Below, one piece after another: positions 27,040 to 35,637 of a stretch of DNA of 64,000 nt. Source of the DNA: Pseudomonas viridiflava (GTDB taxonomy: Bacteria > Pseudomonadota > Gammaproteobacteria > Pseudomonadales > Pseudomonadaceae); assembly GCF_900590755.1 (NCBI RefSeq), contig NZ_UUOC01000053.1:310001-374000 (forward strand), given 5' to 3'. The translations under genes were made by a program, and so were the position numbers. The first letter of the stretch is position 1; each line of letters opens with the position of its first letter. Under the pieces are notes generated by a model. That model saw only the letters and a program-made list of their open reading frames with translations, ran no database searches and was not told where the DNA came from.

Positions 27040-27158
27040 TTGCCCAGGTTTTGCCAGCCCCCAGTCTCGGCCATCACTCGAGCAGGAGCGCGCTTGGTCT
27101 GGGCCGCATCCAGACGATGTCGATTCAACAGGCAACACCTCCAGTGACTGACCTGCCC

Positions 27159-27184
27159 CTATCGCGGGCAAGCGCGCTCCTACG
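27159..27184. repeat. Single REP arm, ATCGCGGGCAAGCGCGCTCC family
   Basis: Direct arm ATCGCGGGCAAGCGCGCTCC of the same family as the carboxylase array, with no inverse arm of the full type next to it. A partial inverse arm AGGAGCGCGCTTG lies at 27084. Confidence 0.65.
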
Positions 27185-27551
27185 GTTTTCGACACCGCCC
27201 ACTGTCAACCCAGAGACGACAATCAATCCAATCCCGCCTCGTTATTCTTTCCAGTTCAACGCCGTATAGTTTTGCCATGAGCGAGCGGCGACGAATAAAG
27301 GCTGCTCCTTCTTTCAAGTTATAACCGTATAAACCCGCGCAAACTAAAGCTCGGGTTTAACTGCAAACAACAGCACATCCGTTACATCTGCATTAAGCAT
27401 TACACGGTCAACTCGGCATGGATTTCCCATTCAAAATCCGTAGCCAAAATCATTGGCGCCGTGACGAATAGCGGGCCGCTTCAACCAACGCTCAGGATTG
27501 AGCTAACGTCTTTAGGCTGACTCTCGTGCGATGCCGAGAGCTGGAGGTTCT

Positions 27552-28529
27552 GTGTCAGATACTAACAACACGCCAATGAGTTCTCGCAGGCAAGTTTTAA
27601 AGGTGGGTGCAACTGCGCTGGCCGCAGGCTCACTTTCGGCAATGGCCATTGGCAGCAACGTTGCCCAGGCTGCAACTAAAGCCCCTACTGGAAAAGGACA
27701 AAACGACATGACAAGTTTCACGACCAGCGACGGCACTGAAATCTTTTACAAAGACTGGGGCACCGGCCAACCCATCGTGTTCCACCACGGCTGGCCCCTC
27801 AGTTCAGACGACTGGGATGCGCAGATGCTGTTCTTCCTTTCCAAGGGCTACCGAGTCATCGCTCATGACCGTCGCGGTCATGGTCGCTCGACCCAGACGG
27901 CGACCGGCAACGAAATGGACACCTATGCAGCCGACGTATCGGCGCTGGTCACTCACCTCAAGCTCAAGGACGCCGTGCACATCGGCCACTCCACGGGTGG
28001 TGGCGAGGTTGCTCGTTATGTCGCTCAACACGGTGCCGGCCGCGTGGCCAAGGCCGTATTGATCGGTGCTGTTCCGCCGATCATGGTCAAGTCTGAGAAG
28101 AATCCGGGCGGCCTGCCACTGGACGTGTTCGACGGCTTCCGCGCCGCACTCGCCGCCAACCGCGCTCAGTTCTATAAAGAAGTGCCAATCCCGTTCTACG
28201 GTTACAACCGTGACGGCGCCAAAGTCTCAGAAGGCATCAAAGACAACTGGTGGCGTCAAGGAATGATGGGCGGCGCCAAAGCCCATTACGACTGCATCAA
28301 GGCCTTCTCGGAAACCGACTTCACCGAAGACCTGAAAAAAATCACCGTGCCCGTGTTGATCCTGCATGGCGATGATGACCAGATCGTCCCGATTGCCGAC
28401 TCCGCCGAGCTGGCCATCAAACTGGTCAAGAACGGCACGATGAAAGTCTACAAAGGCTATCCACACGGCATGTGCACGACCCACCCAGAAGTCATCAACG
28501 AAGACCTGCTGGCGTTTATCAAGGGCTGA
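27552..28529 (+). CDS. Exported alpha/beta hydrolase, non-heme chloroperoxidase type
   Basis: 325 aa. A Tat-like N terminus (SSRRQVLKVGATALAAGSLS) precedes an alpha/beta hydrolase of the cofactor-free haloperoxidase/arylesterase group. Catalytic residues visible are Ser in GHSTGGGEVARYVAQ, Asp in LHGDDDQIVPI and His in GYPHGMCTTHPE. The GTG at 27552 is preferred: GGAGG lies at 27543-27547. The signal-free family members are about 275 aa, so the first 50 residues are the export signal. Real physiological activity (esterase, perhydrolase) is not decidable from the sequence. Confidence 0.85.
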   Translation: MSDTNNTPMSSRRQVLKVGATALAAGSLSAMAIGSNVAQAATKAPTGKGQNDMTSFTTSDGTEIFYKDWGTGQPIVFHHGWPLSSDDWDAQMLFFLSKGYRVIAHDRRGHGRSTQTATGNEMDTYAADVSALVTHLKLKDAVHIGHSTGGGEVARYVAQHGAGRVAKAVLIGAVPPIMVKSEKNPGGLPLDVFDGFRAALAANRAQFYKEVPIPFYGYNRDGAKVSEGIKDNWWRQGMMGGAKAHYDCIKAFSETDFTEDLKKITVPVLILHGDDDQIVPIADSAELAIKLVKNGTMKVYKGYPHGMCTTHPEVINEDLLAFIKG

Positions 28530-28547
28530 TCGGCCTGCGCCAATTTT

Positions 28548-28636
28548 GTAGGAGTGAGCTTGCTCGCGATGGCGGTAGATCGGATGAGAAATTATCGTCT
28601 GACCTGACGCTATCGCGAGCAAGCTCACTCCTACAG
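28548..28636. repeat. REPIN, TGTAGGAGTGAGCTTGCTCG family
   Basis: Inverted arms TGTAGGAGTGAGCTTGCTCG and complement, 89 bp, in the normal intergenic setting. It is the free-standing counterpart of the array inside the carboxylase gene. Confidence 0.9.
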
Positions 28637-28764
28637 AGCCGGTATTTGCTCCACATCGCACCCCTCCCGTTTCGCCACTCCCAAACAGAACCACGCACCG
28701 TGAAGAAACTTGCGCCAGAGGCTGATAATCTTGCGCACTCATTTCTGATCACCACGGAGCCACA

Positions 28765-29130
28765 ATGGAACTGTCAGCCGCCATCCCTCTACTGCGGATT
28801 TTCTCGGAAGAAAAAGCCAGGGAGTTTTATCTTGATTTTCTGGGCTTCAGCGTCGACTGGGAACATCGCTTCGAGGCGAACTTCCCGTTGTACCTTCAGG
28901 CGCGCCGGGGACAGTTGGTGATTCACCTCACCGAGCATCATGGCGATGCAACCCCAGGATCGACGATTTTTGTCCCCGTGACCGGCATAGCCGAGTTGCG
29001 CGATGAGTTACATGCCAAACAGTACACCTACGCAAAACCTTCTTTGCAGGATCTTGATTGGGGTCAGGTACTGGAAGTGACCGACCCGTTTGGCAATAAA
29101 ATTCGCTTTTGCGAACTGTCCGCCGACTGA
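28765..29130 (+). CDS. Glyoxalase/bleomycin resistance (VOC) family protein
   Basis: 121 aa, two beta-alpha-beta-beta-beta modules of the VOC superfamily: AIPLLRIFSEEKAREFYLDF and LGF in the first, WGQVLEVTDPFGNKIRFCE in the second. The pattern fits the bleomycin-resistance-like branch, but the substrate is unknown. The frame begins MELSAAIPLLRIF with GGAG upstream (28756). Monocistronic. Confidence 0.85.
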   Translation: MELSAAIPLLRIFSEEKAREFYLDFLGFSVDWEHRFEANFPLYLQARRGQLVIHLTEHHGDATPGSTIFVPVTGIAELRDELHAKQYTYAKPSLQDLDWGQVLEVTDPFGNKIRFCELSAD

Positions 29131-29242
29131 CAGAAAAGGCTCTATTTCGCGGGTTAGCGCACATAACGCGACAATAAACCGGCGATCTGGAGCTTTTTTT
29201 TCACCTATTACTGGATATTTCCATAAAACCTGCTAGATCGCC

Positions 29243-29269
29243 TCAAGCTGAAACGTTTAATGTCGATAG
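29243..29269 (+). promoter_or_regulatory. Candidate FliA (sigma-28) promoter
   Basis: TCAAGC (29243-29248), 13 bp, then GTCGATA (29262-29268), close to the Pseudomonas flagellar class IV consensus TCAAG-N13/14-GCCGATA. It lies 33 bp before the chemoreceptor start codon, the type of gene FliA controls. Confidence 0.6.
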
Positions 29270-29301
29270 GCTACTAACGTCTACCTTGACAGGCCCCTCG
29301 C

Positions 29302-30933
29302 ATGAACCTGAGAAATCTCAATATTGCCCCCCGATCGTTGCTCTGCTTTGGCTTTTTTGCCGTGCTGATCACCGCCCTCGGTCTTTTTTCATTGGCTCAA
29401 TCAGCCGGCTTGAAAGAGTCTCGGGAGACATTGCAGGACAACGTCTTGCCGACGGTTCAGTCGATCGAACAGATCAAGACTGATCTGGTGACGATCCGCC
29501 TGGGTAATACCGGCCTGCGTGCAGCGCAGAATGCTGATGGCGCCAATCGCCAGCTCGAACGCATCAGCCAGGCCCGTGCGAGCCTGGAGGCGGATGTCAA
29601 CAAGCTGAAACCTTTGTTGATCACTGACGCTGGCAAAACGGCATTCAGCAACATGGTTCGCAACCTGACGGCCTATCTGGCGGTGCATTCGCGGTTCCTG
29701 GATGCAGTTGCGCAAAAGCGTGAAGACGTCATCACTGCGATGACGATCACCACCGGCGAAATGACCCAGGCAGCAGAGCTGCTGAGCAAGGACATCACCG
29801 AAGTGTCGCGCCTGGCCAACCTGAAAATGGCCGAATCCGATGCCATTGCCGACCAGACTTATTCCCAGTCGCGCAATGTCACCATCGCCGCCATTGTTAT
29901 CGCCCTGGCAGCGACGCTGGCCCTGGCCGCTCTGTTCACCCGCAGCCTGGTTGCGCCCATCGCGAAGGCCCTGGCTGTTGCCCAGCAAATTGCCGCCAAC
30001 GACCTGAGCAAACCCATTGAAGTAGACGCCAAGGATGAGCCGGGCCGTCTGCTCGAAGCGCTGTCGATCATGCAGCAGAACCTGCGCCGCACCCTGGGCG
30101 AGCTGGGTGATTCGTCCACGCAACTGGCCTCGACCTCCGAAGAGCTGACCGCCGTGACCGAAGATTCCTTGCGTGGCGTGCAGCGTCAGAACGATGAAAT
30201 CAATCAGGCTGCAACAGCGATCAATCAAATGACCGCCGCCGTTGAAGAGGTCGCGCGCAATGCATCGCTCGCTTCCAACGCCGCACGGGATTCCAGCCAG
30301 TCGGCAGAAAATGGCCGTCAGCGCGTTGGCGAAACCGTCAGTGTGATCAACGAACTGCACGAAGCGGTCGGCGTCACAGCGGTTGAGATTGATGGTCTGG
30401 CAGTGCAGGTACAAGGCATCAGCGGCGTACTGGATGTGATCCGCGGCATCGCTGATCAGACCAACCTGCTGGCGCTCAACGCGGCTATCGAAGCTGCGCG
30501 TGCCGGTGAGGCCGGTCGTGGTTTTGCGGTGGTAGCGGATGAAGTCCGGGCACTGGCCCATCGTACCCAGCAGTCGACGGCGGAAATCGAGAAGATGATC
30601 GCCTCGATCCAGAGCGGCGCAGGCAAGGCCGTAAGCGCCATGGGTCACAGCAGCGAACGGGCGCGGGCCAGCCTTGATGTGGCACAAGCGGCCGGTCAGG
30701 CCTTGGTGGAAATCACTGCCGCCATCGTGCAGATCAATGAACGCAACATGAGCATCGCCTCGGCCACGGAAGAGCAGGCGCAAGTCGCCCGTGAAGTCGA
30801 CCGCAACCTGACCAGCATCCGCGACCTGTCCTTGCAGACCTCCGCAGGCGCCAACCAGACCTCGGCTGCCAGCAGCGAGTTGTCACAACTGGCGGTAGGG
30901 CTGAATCAGTTGGCGATGCGGTTCAGGATGTAA
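29302..30933 (+). CDS. Methyl-accepting chemotaxis protein
   Basis: Chemoreceptor of 543 aa. Membrane helix 1 at about 13-33, a periplasmic four-helix-bundle-like sensor of about 155 residues, helix 2 at about 192-213, HAMP to about 265, then a long coiled-coil signalling domain with the conserved hairpin tip DQTNLLALNAAIEAARAGE. The ligand cannot be told from the sequence. A sigma-28-like promoter precedes it, and a REPIN follows, so it is transcribed alone. Confidence 0.95.
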   Translation: MNLRNLNIAPRSLLCFGFFAVLITALGLFSLAQSAGLKESRETLQDNVLPTVQSIEQIKTDLVTIRLGNTGLRAAQNADGANRQLERISQARASLEADVNKLKPLLITDAGKTAFSNMVRNLTAYLAVHSRFLDAVAQKREDVITAMTITTGEMTQAAELLSKDITEVSRLANLKMAESDAIADQTYSQSRNVTIAAIVIALAATLALAALFTRSLVAPIAKALAVAQQIAANDLSKPIEVDAKDEPGRLLEALSIMQQNLRRTLGELGDSSTQLASTSEELTAVTEDSLRGVQRQNDEINQAATAINQMTAAVEEVARNASLASNAARDSSQSAENGRQRVGETVSVINELHEAVGVTAVEIDGLAVQVQGISGVLDVIRGIADQTNLLALNAAIEAARAGEAGRGFAVVADEVRALAHRTQQSTAEIEKMIASIQSGAGKAVSAMGHSSERARASLDVAQAAGQALVEITAAIVQINERNMSIASATEEQAQVAREVDRNLTSIRDLSLQTSAGANQTSAASSELSQLAVGLNQLAMRFRM

Positions 30934-30956
30934 ACATGCCTCGCCGCCTTTCCAAT

Positions 30957-31045
30957 GTGGGACCGGCTTTAGCCGGGAAGGCGGCATTTTTCCCATACAC
31001 ATGCAGCGGCTGTACCGACCTCTTCCCGGCTAAAGCCGGTCCCAC
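30957..31045. repeat. REPIN, GTGGGACCGGCTTTAGCCGG family
   Basis: Same family as at 6079-6168, 89 bp, between the convergent chemoreceptor gene and the small minus-strand gene. Confidence 0.9.
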
Positions 31046-31067
31046 TGGACCGTCCCTTAGATCCGTT

Positions 31068-31391
31068 TCAAACCTTCACCCGCCGCTCCACCACAATCTC
31101 CGGCAAATCCAGCCGCCGCATGTACACCCGCAACGGTTCTGTGATGCGCAGGCGGTCGTCGATGTTTTGCTCCAGCAGCAATTGCAGGCGCTGGCGGCTG
31201 AGGGTCATGAGCTGGTTTGCAGCGGGCGACCAGACAAACTCGCAGGTCGGGGTGATGGTCTCGTCCTTGACGTCCATGCCGAATGAATCTTCGCTGAAAC
31301 GCACGATGTGACGCTGTGCCTTGTGGTGATAGCCCACAAAACCAGCGAGTTCGTCGGCGGCCTCGCAAATTGCGCTTGATGTGGTTTTCAT
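31068..31391 (-). CDS. Uncharacterised small protein
   Basis: 107 aa, start MKTTSSAICEAADELAGFVG, with an AAGGA site at the right distance before the ATG at 31391. No signal peptide, membrane segment or known motif. The sequence is amphipathic, ending RRLDLPEIVVERRVKV, and looks cytoplasmic. It lies 73 bp after the ErcA-like dehydrogenase on the same strand and may share its transcript. I do not recognise the family. Confidence 0.65.
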   Translation of the reverse strand: MKTTSSAICEAADELAGFVGYHHKAQRHIVRFSEDSFGMDVKDETITPTCEFVWSPAANQLMTLSRQRLQLLLEQNIDDRLRITEPLRVYMRRLDLPEIVVERRVKV

Positions 31392-31464
31392 CAACAGTCC
31401 TTTGGCGATTGCAGACCCGCGGCGCTGTGCATCGCGGGCGTTGCGCGTTAACGGTGGGCGGCAA

Positions 31465-32613
31465 TCACAGTGCGCTGCGGAAAATTCCTTCTATTTGTAG
31501 TTGGTCAGCAGGACGCGGGTTGGTCAGACCGCAAGCGTCCTTCAAGGCATTGGCGGCCAGGATCGGGAAGTCCTCTTCCTTCACGCCCAATGCAGTCAAG
31601 CCCGGTGGGATGTCGATAGAAGAGGACAGCTCGCGAATCGCAGCAATCGCAGCACGAGCCCCCTCCTCCGGTGACAGGCCGCGGGTATCGGCGCCCATGG
31701 CGTGCGCCACATCCGCCAGACGAACCGAGCTCACTGCCGCGTTGAAACTCTGTACATGGGGCAGCAATACCGCGTTGCACACCCCGTGCGGCAGGTCGTA
31801 GAAACCACCCAGTTGGTGCGCCATGGCATGCACAAAACCCAGGGAAGCATTGTTAAAAGCCATGCCCGCCATGAATTGCGCATAGGCCATGTTTTCCCGC
31901 GCTTCCATGTCAGAGCCGTCATTCACGGCGCGGGGCAGATAAGCAGCAATCAGCGACATGGCCTTGAGGGCGCAGGCATCGGTGATCGGGTTGGCGGCGG
32001 TGGAGACGTAAGCCTCAATGGCGTGGGTCAGCGCGTCCATGCCAGTGGCGGCGGTCAGGGACTTGGGCATTTTGGCCATCATGGCCGGGTCGTTGACGGA
32101 CAGCAGCGGCGTGACGTTGCGATCAACGATGGCCATTTTCACGTGGCGCACTTCATCCGTGATGATGCAAAAGCGGGTCATCTCACTGGCAGTACCAGCC
32201 GTGGTGTTGATGGCTATCAGCGGCAACTGTGGATTCTGGGAACGATCAACGCCCTCGTAATCGCTGATATGCCCGCCATTGGTGGCGCACAGTGCAATGC
32301 CTTTGGCGCAGTCGTGGGGTGAGCCGCCACCCAGGGAGATCACGAAATCACATTCGCGCTCACGCAACAGGGCCAGGCCGTTTTCAACGTTGCTGACCGT
32401 TGGGTTCGGCTTGGCGCCGTCGAAGACCACCGAGTCAATGCCCTGCTCCACCAGCAAACCTGCGATCTGGGCAGCCAGACCCGCCTTGGCAAGCCCGGCA
32501 TCGGTGACGATCAAGGCCTTGAGAAAGCCGTATTTACGAATGGCCTGCATGGCTTCGTCCAGACAGCCCAGGCCCATGATGTTCACGGCGGGAATGAAAA
32601 AGGTGCTGCTCAT
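31465..32613 (-). CDS. Iron-containing alcohol dehydrogenase, ErcA/YiaY-like
   Basis: Group III alcohol dehydrogenase of 382 aa. The NAD-binding GGGSPHDCAKGIAL, NTTAGTASEMTRFCII, and metal ligands Asp/His in DALTHAIEAYVS, GFVHAMAHQLGGFYDLPHG are all present. The closest types I recall are EutG/YiaY and P. aeruginosa ErcA, which takes part in signalling that leads to ethanol oxidation; no exaA or pqq gene is in the window. The start at 32613 follows AGGATCC. It may be co-transcribed with the 107-aa gene. Confidence 0.88.
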   Translation of the reverse strand: MSSTFFIPAVNIMGLGCLDEAMQAIRKYGFLKALIVTDAGLAKAGLAAQIAGLLVEQGIDSVVFDGAKPNPTVSNVENGLALLRERECDFVISLGGGSPHDCAKGIALCATNGGHISDYEGVDRSQNPQLPLIAINTTAGTASEMTRFCIITDEVRHVKMAIVDRNVTPLLSVNDPAMMAKMPKSLTAATGMDALTHAIEAYVSTAANPITDACALKAMSLIAAYLPRAVNDGSDMEARENMAYAQFMAGMAFNNASLGFVHAMAHQLGGFYDLPHGVCNAVLLPHVQSFNAAVSSVRLADVAHAMGADTRGLSPEEGARAAIAAIRELSSSIDIPPGLTALGVKEEDFPILAANALKDACGLTNPRPADQLQIEGIFRSAL

Positions 32614-32725
32614 GGTGGATCCTCGGCGTTGTCGCCTGCGCGTGGGAGATGCTTACAGCATGCGCGCGCCGAGGAAGGGGGGATTGATCTGGCTCAATGA
32701 ATGGAGGGGGATCACCGAAATCCTT

Positions 32726-32815
32726 GTGGGACCGGCTTTAGCCGGGAAGAGGCCAGTACACCCGACACATATGCAGTGTCAGCAATAGGGCCTTCCCGGC
32801 TAAAGCCAGTCCCAC
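32726..32815. repeat. REPIN, GTGGGACCGGCTTTAGCCGG family
   Basis: Third copy of this family, 90 bp, in the gap between two genes on the minus strand. One base in the right arm differs (AAAGCCAGTCCCAC). Confidence 0.88.
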
Positions 32816-32837
32816 AAAGTATCCACCCCCCCGGTGC

Positions 32838-34055
32838 TCAGCCAATAAACCCATCAGCCAGCAACAAGGTTTCCAGGCACTGTTCCTGAATGCCGTAGAA
32901 CACTTTCAGCTCCTGGATTTTAGCCAGGATGTCGGCGGATTTGAGCGGTTCGGCGCGTTTTACGGCGAGGATCATCTTGTTCTTGTTGGTGTGCTCCAAC
33001 GAGATGAATTCGAACACTTTGGTCTCGTAACCGCAGGCTTCAAGCAGCAGTGCGCGCAGGCTGTCGGTGACCATTTCCGCCTGCTGGCCCATGTGCAGAC
33101 CGTATTGCAGCATCGGCCGCAGCAGGGTCGGGCTCTGGATTTGCAGGCGGATCTGTTTGTGGCAGCACGGCGAGCACATGATGATCGATGCGCCGGAGCG
33201 AATACCCATATGAATGGCGTAATCGGTGGCGACGTCGCAGGCATGCAGGGCGATCATCACATCCAGGGCACTCGGCGCGACGCTGCGCACGTCGCCGCAT
33301 TCGAACACCAGACCGGGATGCTCAAGCCGGGCCGCTGCGTTGTTGCACAGGGTGACCATGTCTTCGCGCAGCTCGACACCCGTCACCTGCCCCTCTGCCT
33401 GCAGGGTATTGCGCAGGTAATCGTGGATGGCAAACGTCAGATAGCCTTTGCCGGAGCCGAAATCCGCCACCTTGATCGGCTGATCGAGCTTGAGGGGCGA
33501 AGACGTCAGGGCATGGGAAAACACTTCGATGAACTTGTTGATCTGCTTCCATTTGCGCGACATGGAGGGGATCAGTTCGTGCTGCTTGTTGGTCACGCCC
33601 AGATCCGTCAGAAACGGGCGGGTCAGCTCCAGATAGCGCTTCTTCTCGCGATCATGCCCAGCCGACGGGGCTTCACGCTCCTGCTGAGCCTTGCTCTTGA
33701 ACAGGGTGCTTTTGCCTTTCTTGCTGAACTCCAGCTGTACTTCATCGGTGAGGGACAGCAAGTGCGCGTTCTTGAACGACTCGGGCAATAGCTCGGCGAT
33801 CACCTGAACAGCTTCAGCGAGGGGGAAGTTCTTGGTGATGTCCCGGGTCTTGTAGCGATACACGAAGGACAGGCGCGGCTGATCCTTGACCGTCAGCGCC
33901 TTGATGATCACCCGCTGTAATTCGGCTTCAGCGCCCACGTACTTGGCCAGCACCAGTTTGATGAACGAATTCTGGGAAAGGCTGTTTTCCAGCAGGCTCA
34001 GGAACTGCGCACGATGATCCGGCGCGGTCTGGGAGGGAGTGGCAGTGACTGACAT
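32838..34055 (-). CDS. SAM-dependent methyltransferase-like protein
   Basis: 405 aa. A central Rossmann methyltransferase domain (about 190-330) carries motif I VADFGSGKGYLTFAIHDYL, VTGVELRE and HACDVATDYAI, resembling the PF13679/METTL25-type domain. A conserved SPCCHKQIR segment follows. The first 170 residues are unassigned and contain a basic stretch. Substrate unknown. Start MSVTATPSQTAPDHRAQFL at 34055; no operon partner. Confidence 0.8.
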   Translation of the reverse strand: MSVTATPSQTAPDHRAQFLSLLENSLSQNSFIKLVLAKYVGAEAELQRVIIKALTVKDQPRLSFVYRYKTRDITKNFPLAEAVQVIAELLPESFKNAHLLSLTDEVQLEFSKKGKSTLFKSKAQQEREAPSAGHDREKKRYLELTRPFLTDLGVTNKQHELIPSMSRKWKQINKFIEVFSHALTSSPLKLDQPIKVADFGSGKGYLTFAIHDYLRNTLQAEGQVTGVELREDMVTLCNNAAARLEHPGLVFECGDVRSVAPSALDVMIALHACDVATDYAIHMGIRSGASIIMCSPCCHKQIRLQIQSPTLLRPMLQYGLHMGQQAEMVTDSLRALLLEACGYETKVFEFISLEHTNKNKMILAVKRAEPLKSADILAKIQELKVFYGIQEQCLETLLLADGFIG

Positions 34056-34145
34056 CGAAAAAGCGCCTCGGGGCGAACTGAAACAAAGGCGGCTATTTTA
34101 GGCGGGTTGTGGGGGTTGGGGTGGGATTAATTGATGGTTGAGTGA

Positions 34146-34221
34146 CTGTAGGAGCTGCCGAAGGCTGCGAAGACAATAGTTCTGACACACCGTCATTCGC
34201 AGCCTTCGGCAGCTCCTACAG
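34146..34221. repeat. REPIN, CTGTAGGAGCTGCCGAAGGC family
   Basis: Nearly perfect inverted arms, 76 bp, just after the end of the TPM-domain gene on the minus strand, where it may stabilise the transcript end. Confidence 0.92.
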
Positions 34222-34226
34222 AGGTT

Positions 34227-34844
34227 TCAGCTCAACACCACCAACCGGTTCGGCAACTCATCACGCGCCTGGGTAACCGGCACGTGTTCGGCCAGCACTT
34301 CACCGCAGGCCTGGATACACCCCAGAAACCCTTGCAACGTCTGCCCGTCACGAACCTGACGAGTGAAGACGTCGATCATGGTTTCCCAGGTGTCATTACT
34401 CAACCGGCTGGAAATCCCCTGATCCACCAGGATTTCCACATAGCGCTCCGCCTCGCAGACGAAAATCAAAACCCCGGTGCCGCCCGCCGTGTGGTGCAGG
34501 TTCTGTTCGAGAAACTGCCGACGAGCCAGATTCCCCGCACGCCAGCGTCGAACCTTGCCCGGCACCAGATACATTGACCAGCCACTGAAATGGCAGACCA
34601 AAGCCACCACAATGAATGTCGCAATCTGCGCCAACAGCAGATGGTTGGCATCGAGCCACAGCGGATAGAAATTGATCAGCCCCGGCAGCAACAAGCCGAT
34701 AATCCCCGCCCAGATCAGCGGCACATAAGTGTAATCATCAGCCTGGGCCGCGAGTACCGTGACCAGCTCGGCATCGGTATTTCGTTCGACCTGAGCAATT
34801 GCCTGGGCAACCAGCCGCTGTTCGTCTTGATTCAGTAAAGCCAT
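34227..34844 (-). CDS. TPM-domain membrane protein
   Basis: 205 aa. A TPM_phosphatase-like domain starts with LNQDEQRLVAQAIAQVERNT and resumes after the membrane part with VLIFVCEAERYVEILVDQGI. Two membrane helices lie at about 45-62 and 75-92. The ATG at 34844 is chosen; the longer frame to 35036 is translated from the glycine-rich end of the upstream gene and is low complexity. It is third in a LemA-TPM-TPM operon, a common Pseudomonas arrangement of unknown role, possibly envelope stress or membrane maintenance. Confidence 0.88.
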   Translation of the reverse strand: MALLNQDEQRLVAQAIAQVERNTDAELVTVLAAQADDYTYVPLIWAGIIGLLLPGLINFYPLWLDANHLLLAQIATFIVVALVCHFSGWSMYLVPGKVRRWRAGNLARRQFLEQNLHHTAGGTGVLIFVCEAERYVEILVDQGISSRLSNDTWETMIDVFTRQVRDGQTLQGFLGCIQACGEVLAEHVPVTQARDELPNRLVVLS

Positions 34845-34869
34845 GGGTACATCACTCTCGAATGCCGCA
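34842..34869. other. Spacer between the two TPM genes
   Basis: 25 bp without features; GAGAGTGATG upstream of 34844 on the minus strand supplies the ribosome site that supports the 205-aa start. Confidence 0.5.
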
Positions 34870-35637
34870 CTACCAATTGCCCGACGAGCCGCCGCCACCG
34901 AAGCTGCCCCCGCCGCCGCTGAAACCACCACCGCCACCGCCGCCAGAACCACCACCCAAGCCACCGCCGAAACCGCCCAGCCCGCCGCCGATGATCCCAC
35001 CACCGCCGCCGCCACGCCCGGAACCGCCAAAGCCACTCATGTTCAACACCACGATGGCCAACACGATCAGGCCCAGAAGCAACAACCCATGCTCCACAAA
35101 GAAGTCATCTTCAGGTTCTGCCTGGGCCGGTTCCGCCAGCGGATTGCCGCCCAACACTTGAACCATGGCCTGCGCGCCTTTGCTGATGCCGCCAGCAAAA
35201 TCGCCGTTCTTGAATGCAGGTGTGATCACCTGATCGATGATCACCGACGACTGGGCATCGGTCAGGCGCTCTTCCAGACCGTAACCCACTTCAATCCGCA
35301 CCTTGCGGTCGTCACGGGCGACGATCAGCAAGGCGCCAGTGTCCTTGCCCTTCTCGCCGATACCCCAGTTGCGCCCCAATTGATAACCGAAGTCCTCAAT
35401 ACTCGCGCCCTGCAGATCAGGCAGCGTGACCACGACCACCTGTTCACCCGTGGCTTGTTCGTGGGCCTGGAGCATTTGGGTGATTTGCGTGCGGGTCTGC
35501 CCGTCGAGCATCTGCGCGCTATCCACCACCCGGCCGGTCAGCGCAGGGAATTGCAGCGCTGCCTGCGCAGCCAGGGCGCAGGTCCAGAGCAGCACGACAT
35601 ATAGAAGCGTGCGCTGAACCGGGCGCAGGCAGCGCAT
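34870..35637 (-). CDS. YgcG-like TPM-domain protein, glycine-rich tail
   Basis: 255 aa. A signal sequence (1-27) precedes the TPM domain (about 30-160, GRVVDSAQMLDGQTRTQITQ, GYQLGRNWGIG, VGYGLEERLTDAQ), then a membrane helix near 185-202, and a tail almost wholly of Gly and Ser (about 207-250), as in YgcG. Its start overlaps the LemA stop by ATGA. Thought to act with LemA at the membrane; the biochemical role is unknown. Confidence 0.9.
   Translation of the reverse strand: MRCLRPVQRTLLYVVLLWTCALAAQAALQFPALTGRVVDSAQMLDGQTRTQITQMLQAHEQATGEQVVVVTLPDLQGASIEDFGYQLGRNWGIGEKGKDTGALLIVARDDRKVRIEVGYGLEERLTDAQSSVIIDQVITPAFKNGDFAGGISKGAQAMVQVLGGNPLAEPAQAEPEDDFFVEHGLLLLGLIVLAIVVLNMSGFGGSGRGGGGGGIIGGGLGGFGGGLGGGSGGGGGGGFSGGGGSFGGGGSSGNW

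Larger units (their letters stand above)
26887..27551. other. Repeat-bearing intergenic region
   Basis: About 665 bp without a supported gene. It holds a REPIN (26957-27039), a sequence shared with 49083-49108 (at 27086-27111), a single REP arm (about 27159-27184) and then about 350 bp of lower-GC DNA before the hydrolase, probably with its promoter. tRNA-Gly lies at its left edge, but I see no attachment-site repeat or integrase. Confidence 0.6.

Noticed and set aside
26813..27551. tRNA-Gly and repeats as a genomic island boundary
   Set aside because: No integrase, no direct repeat of the tRNA 3' end seen, neighbours are ordinary chromosome genes.
31316..31801. Plus-strand frame opposite the alcohol dehydrogenase end
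   Set aside because: Shadow; dehydrogenase motifs are complete on the minus strand.
34845..35036. Ala/Val-rich extension of the 205-aa TPM protein
   Set aside because: It is the glycine-rich end of the upstream gene read in another frame.
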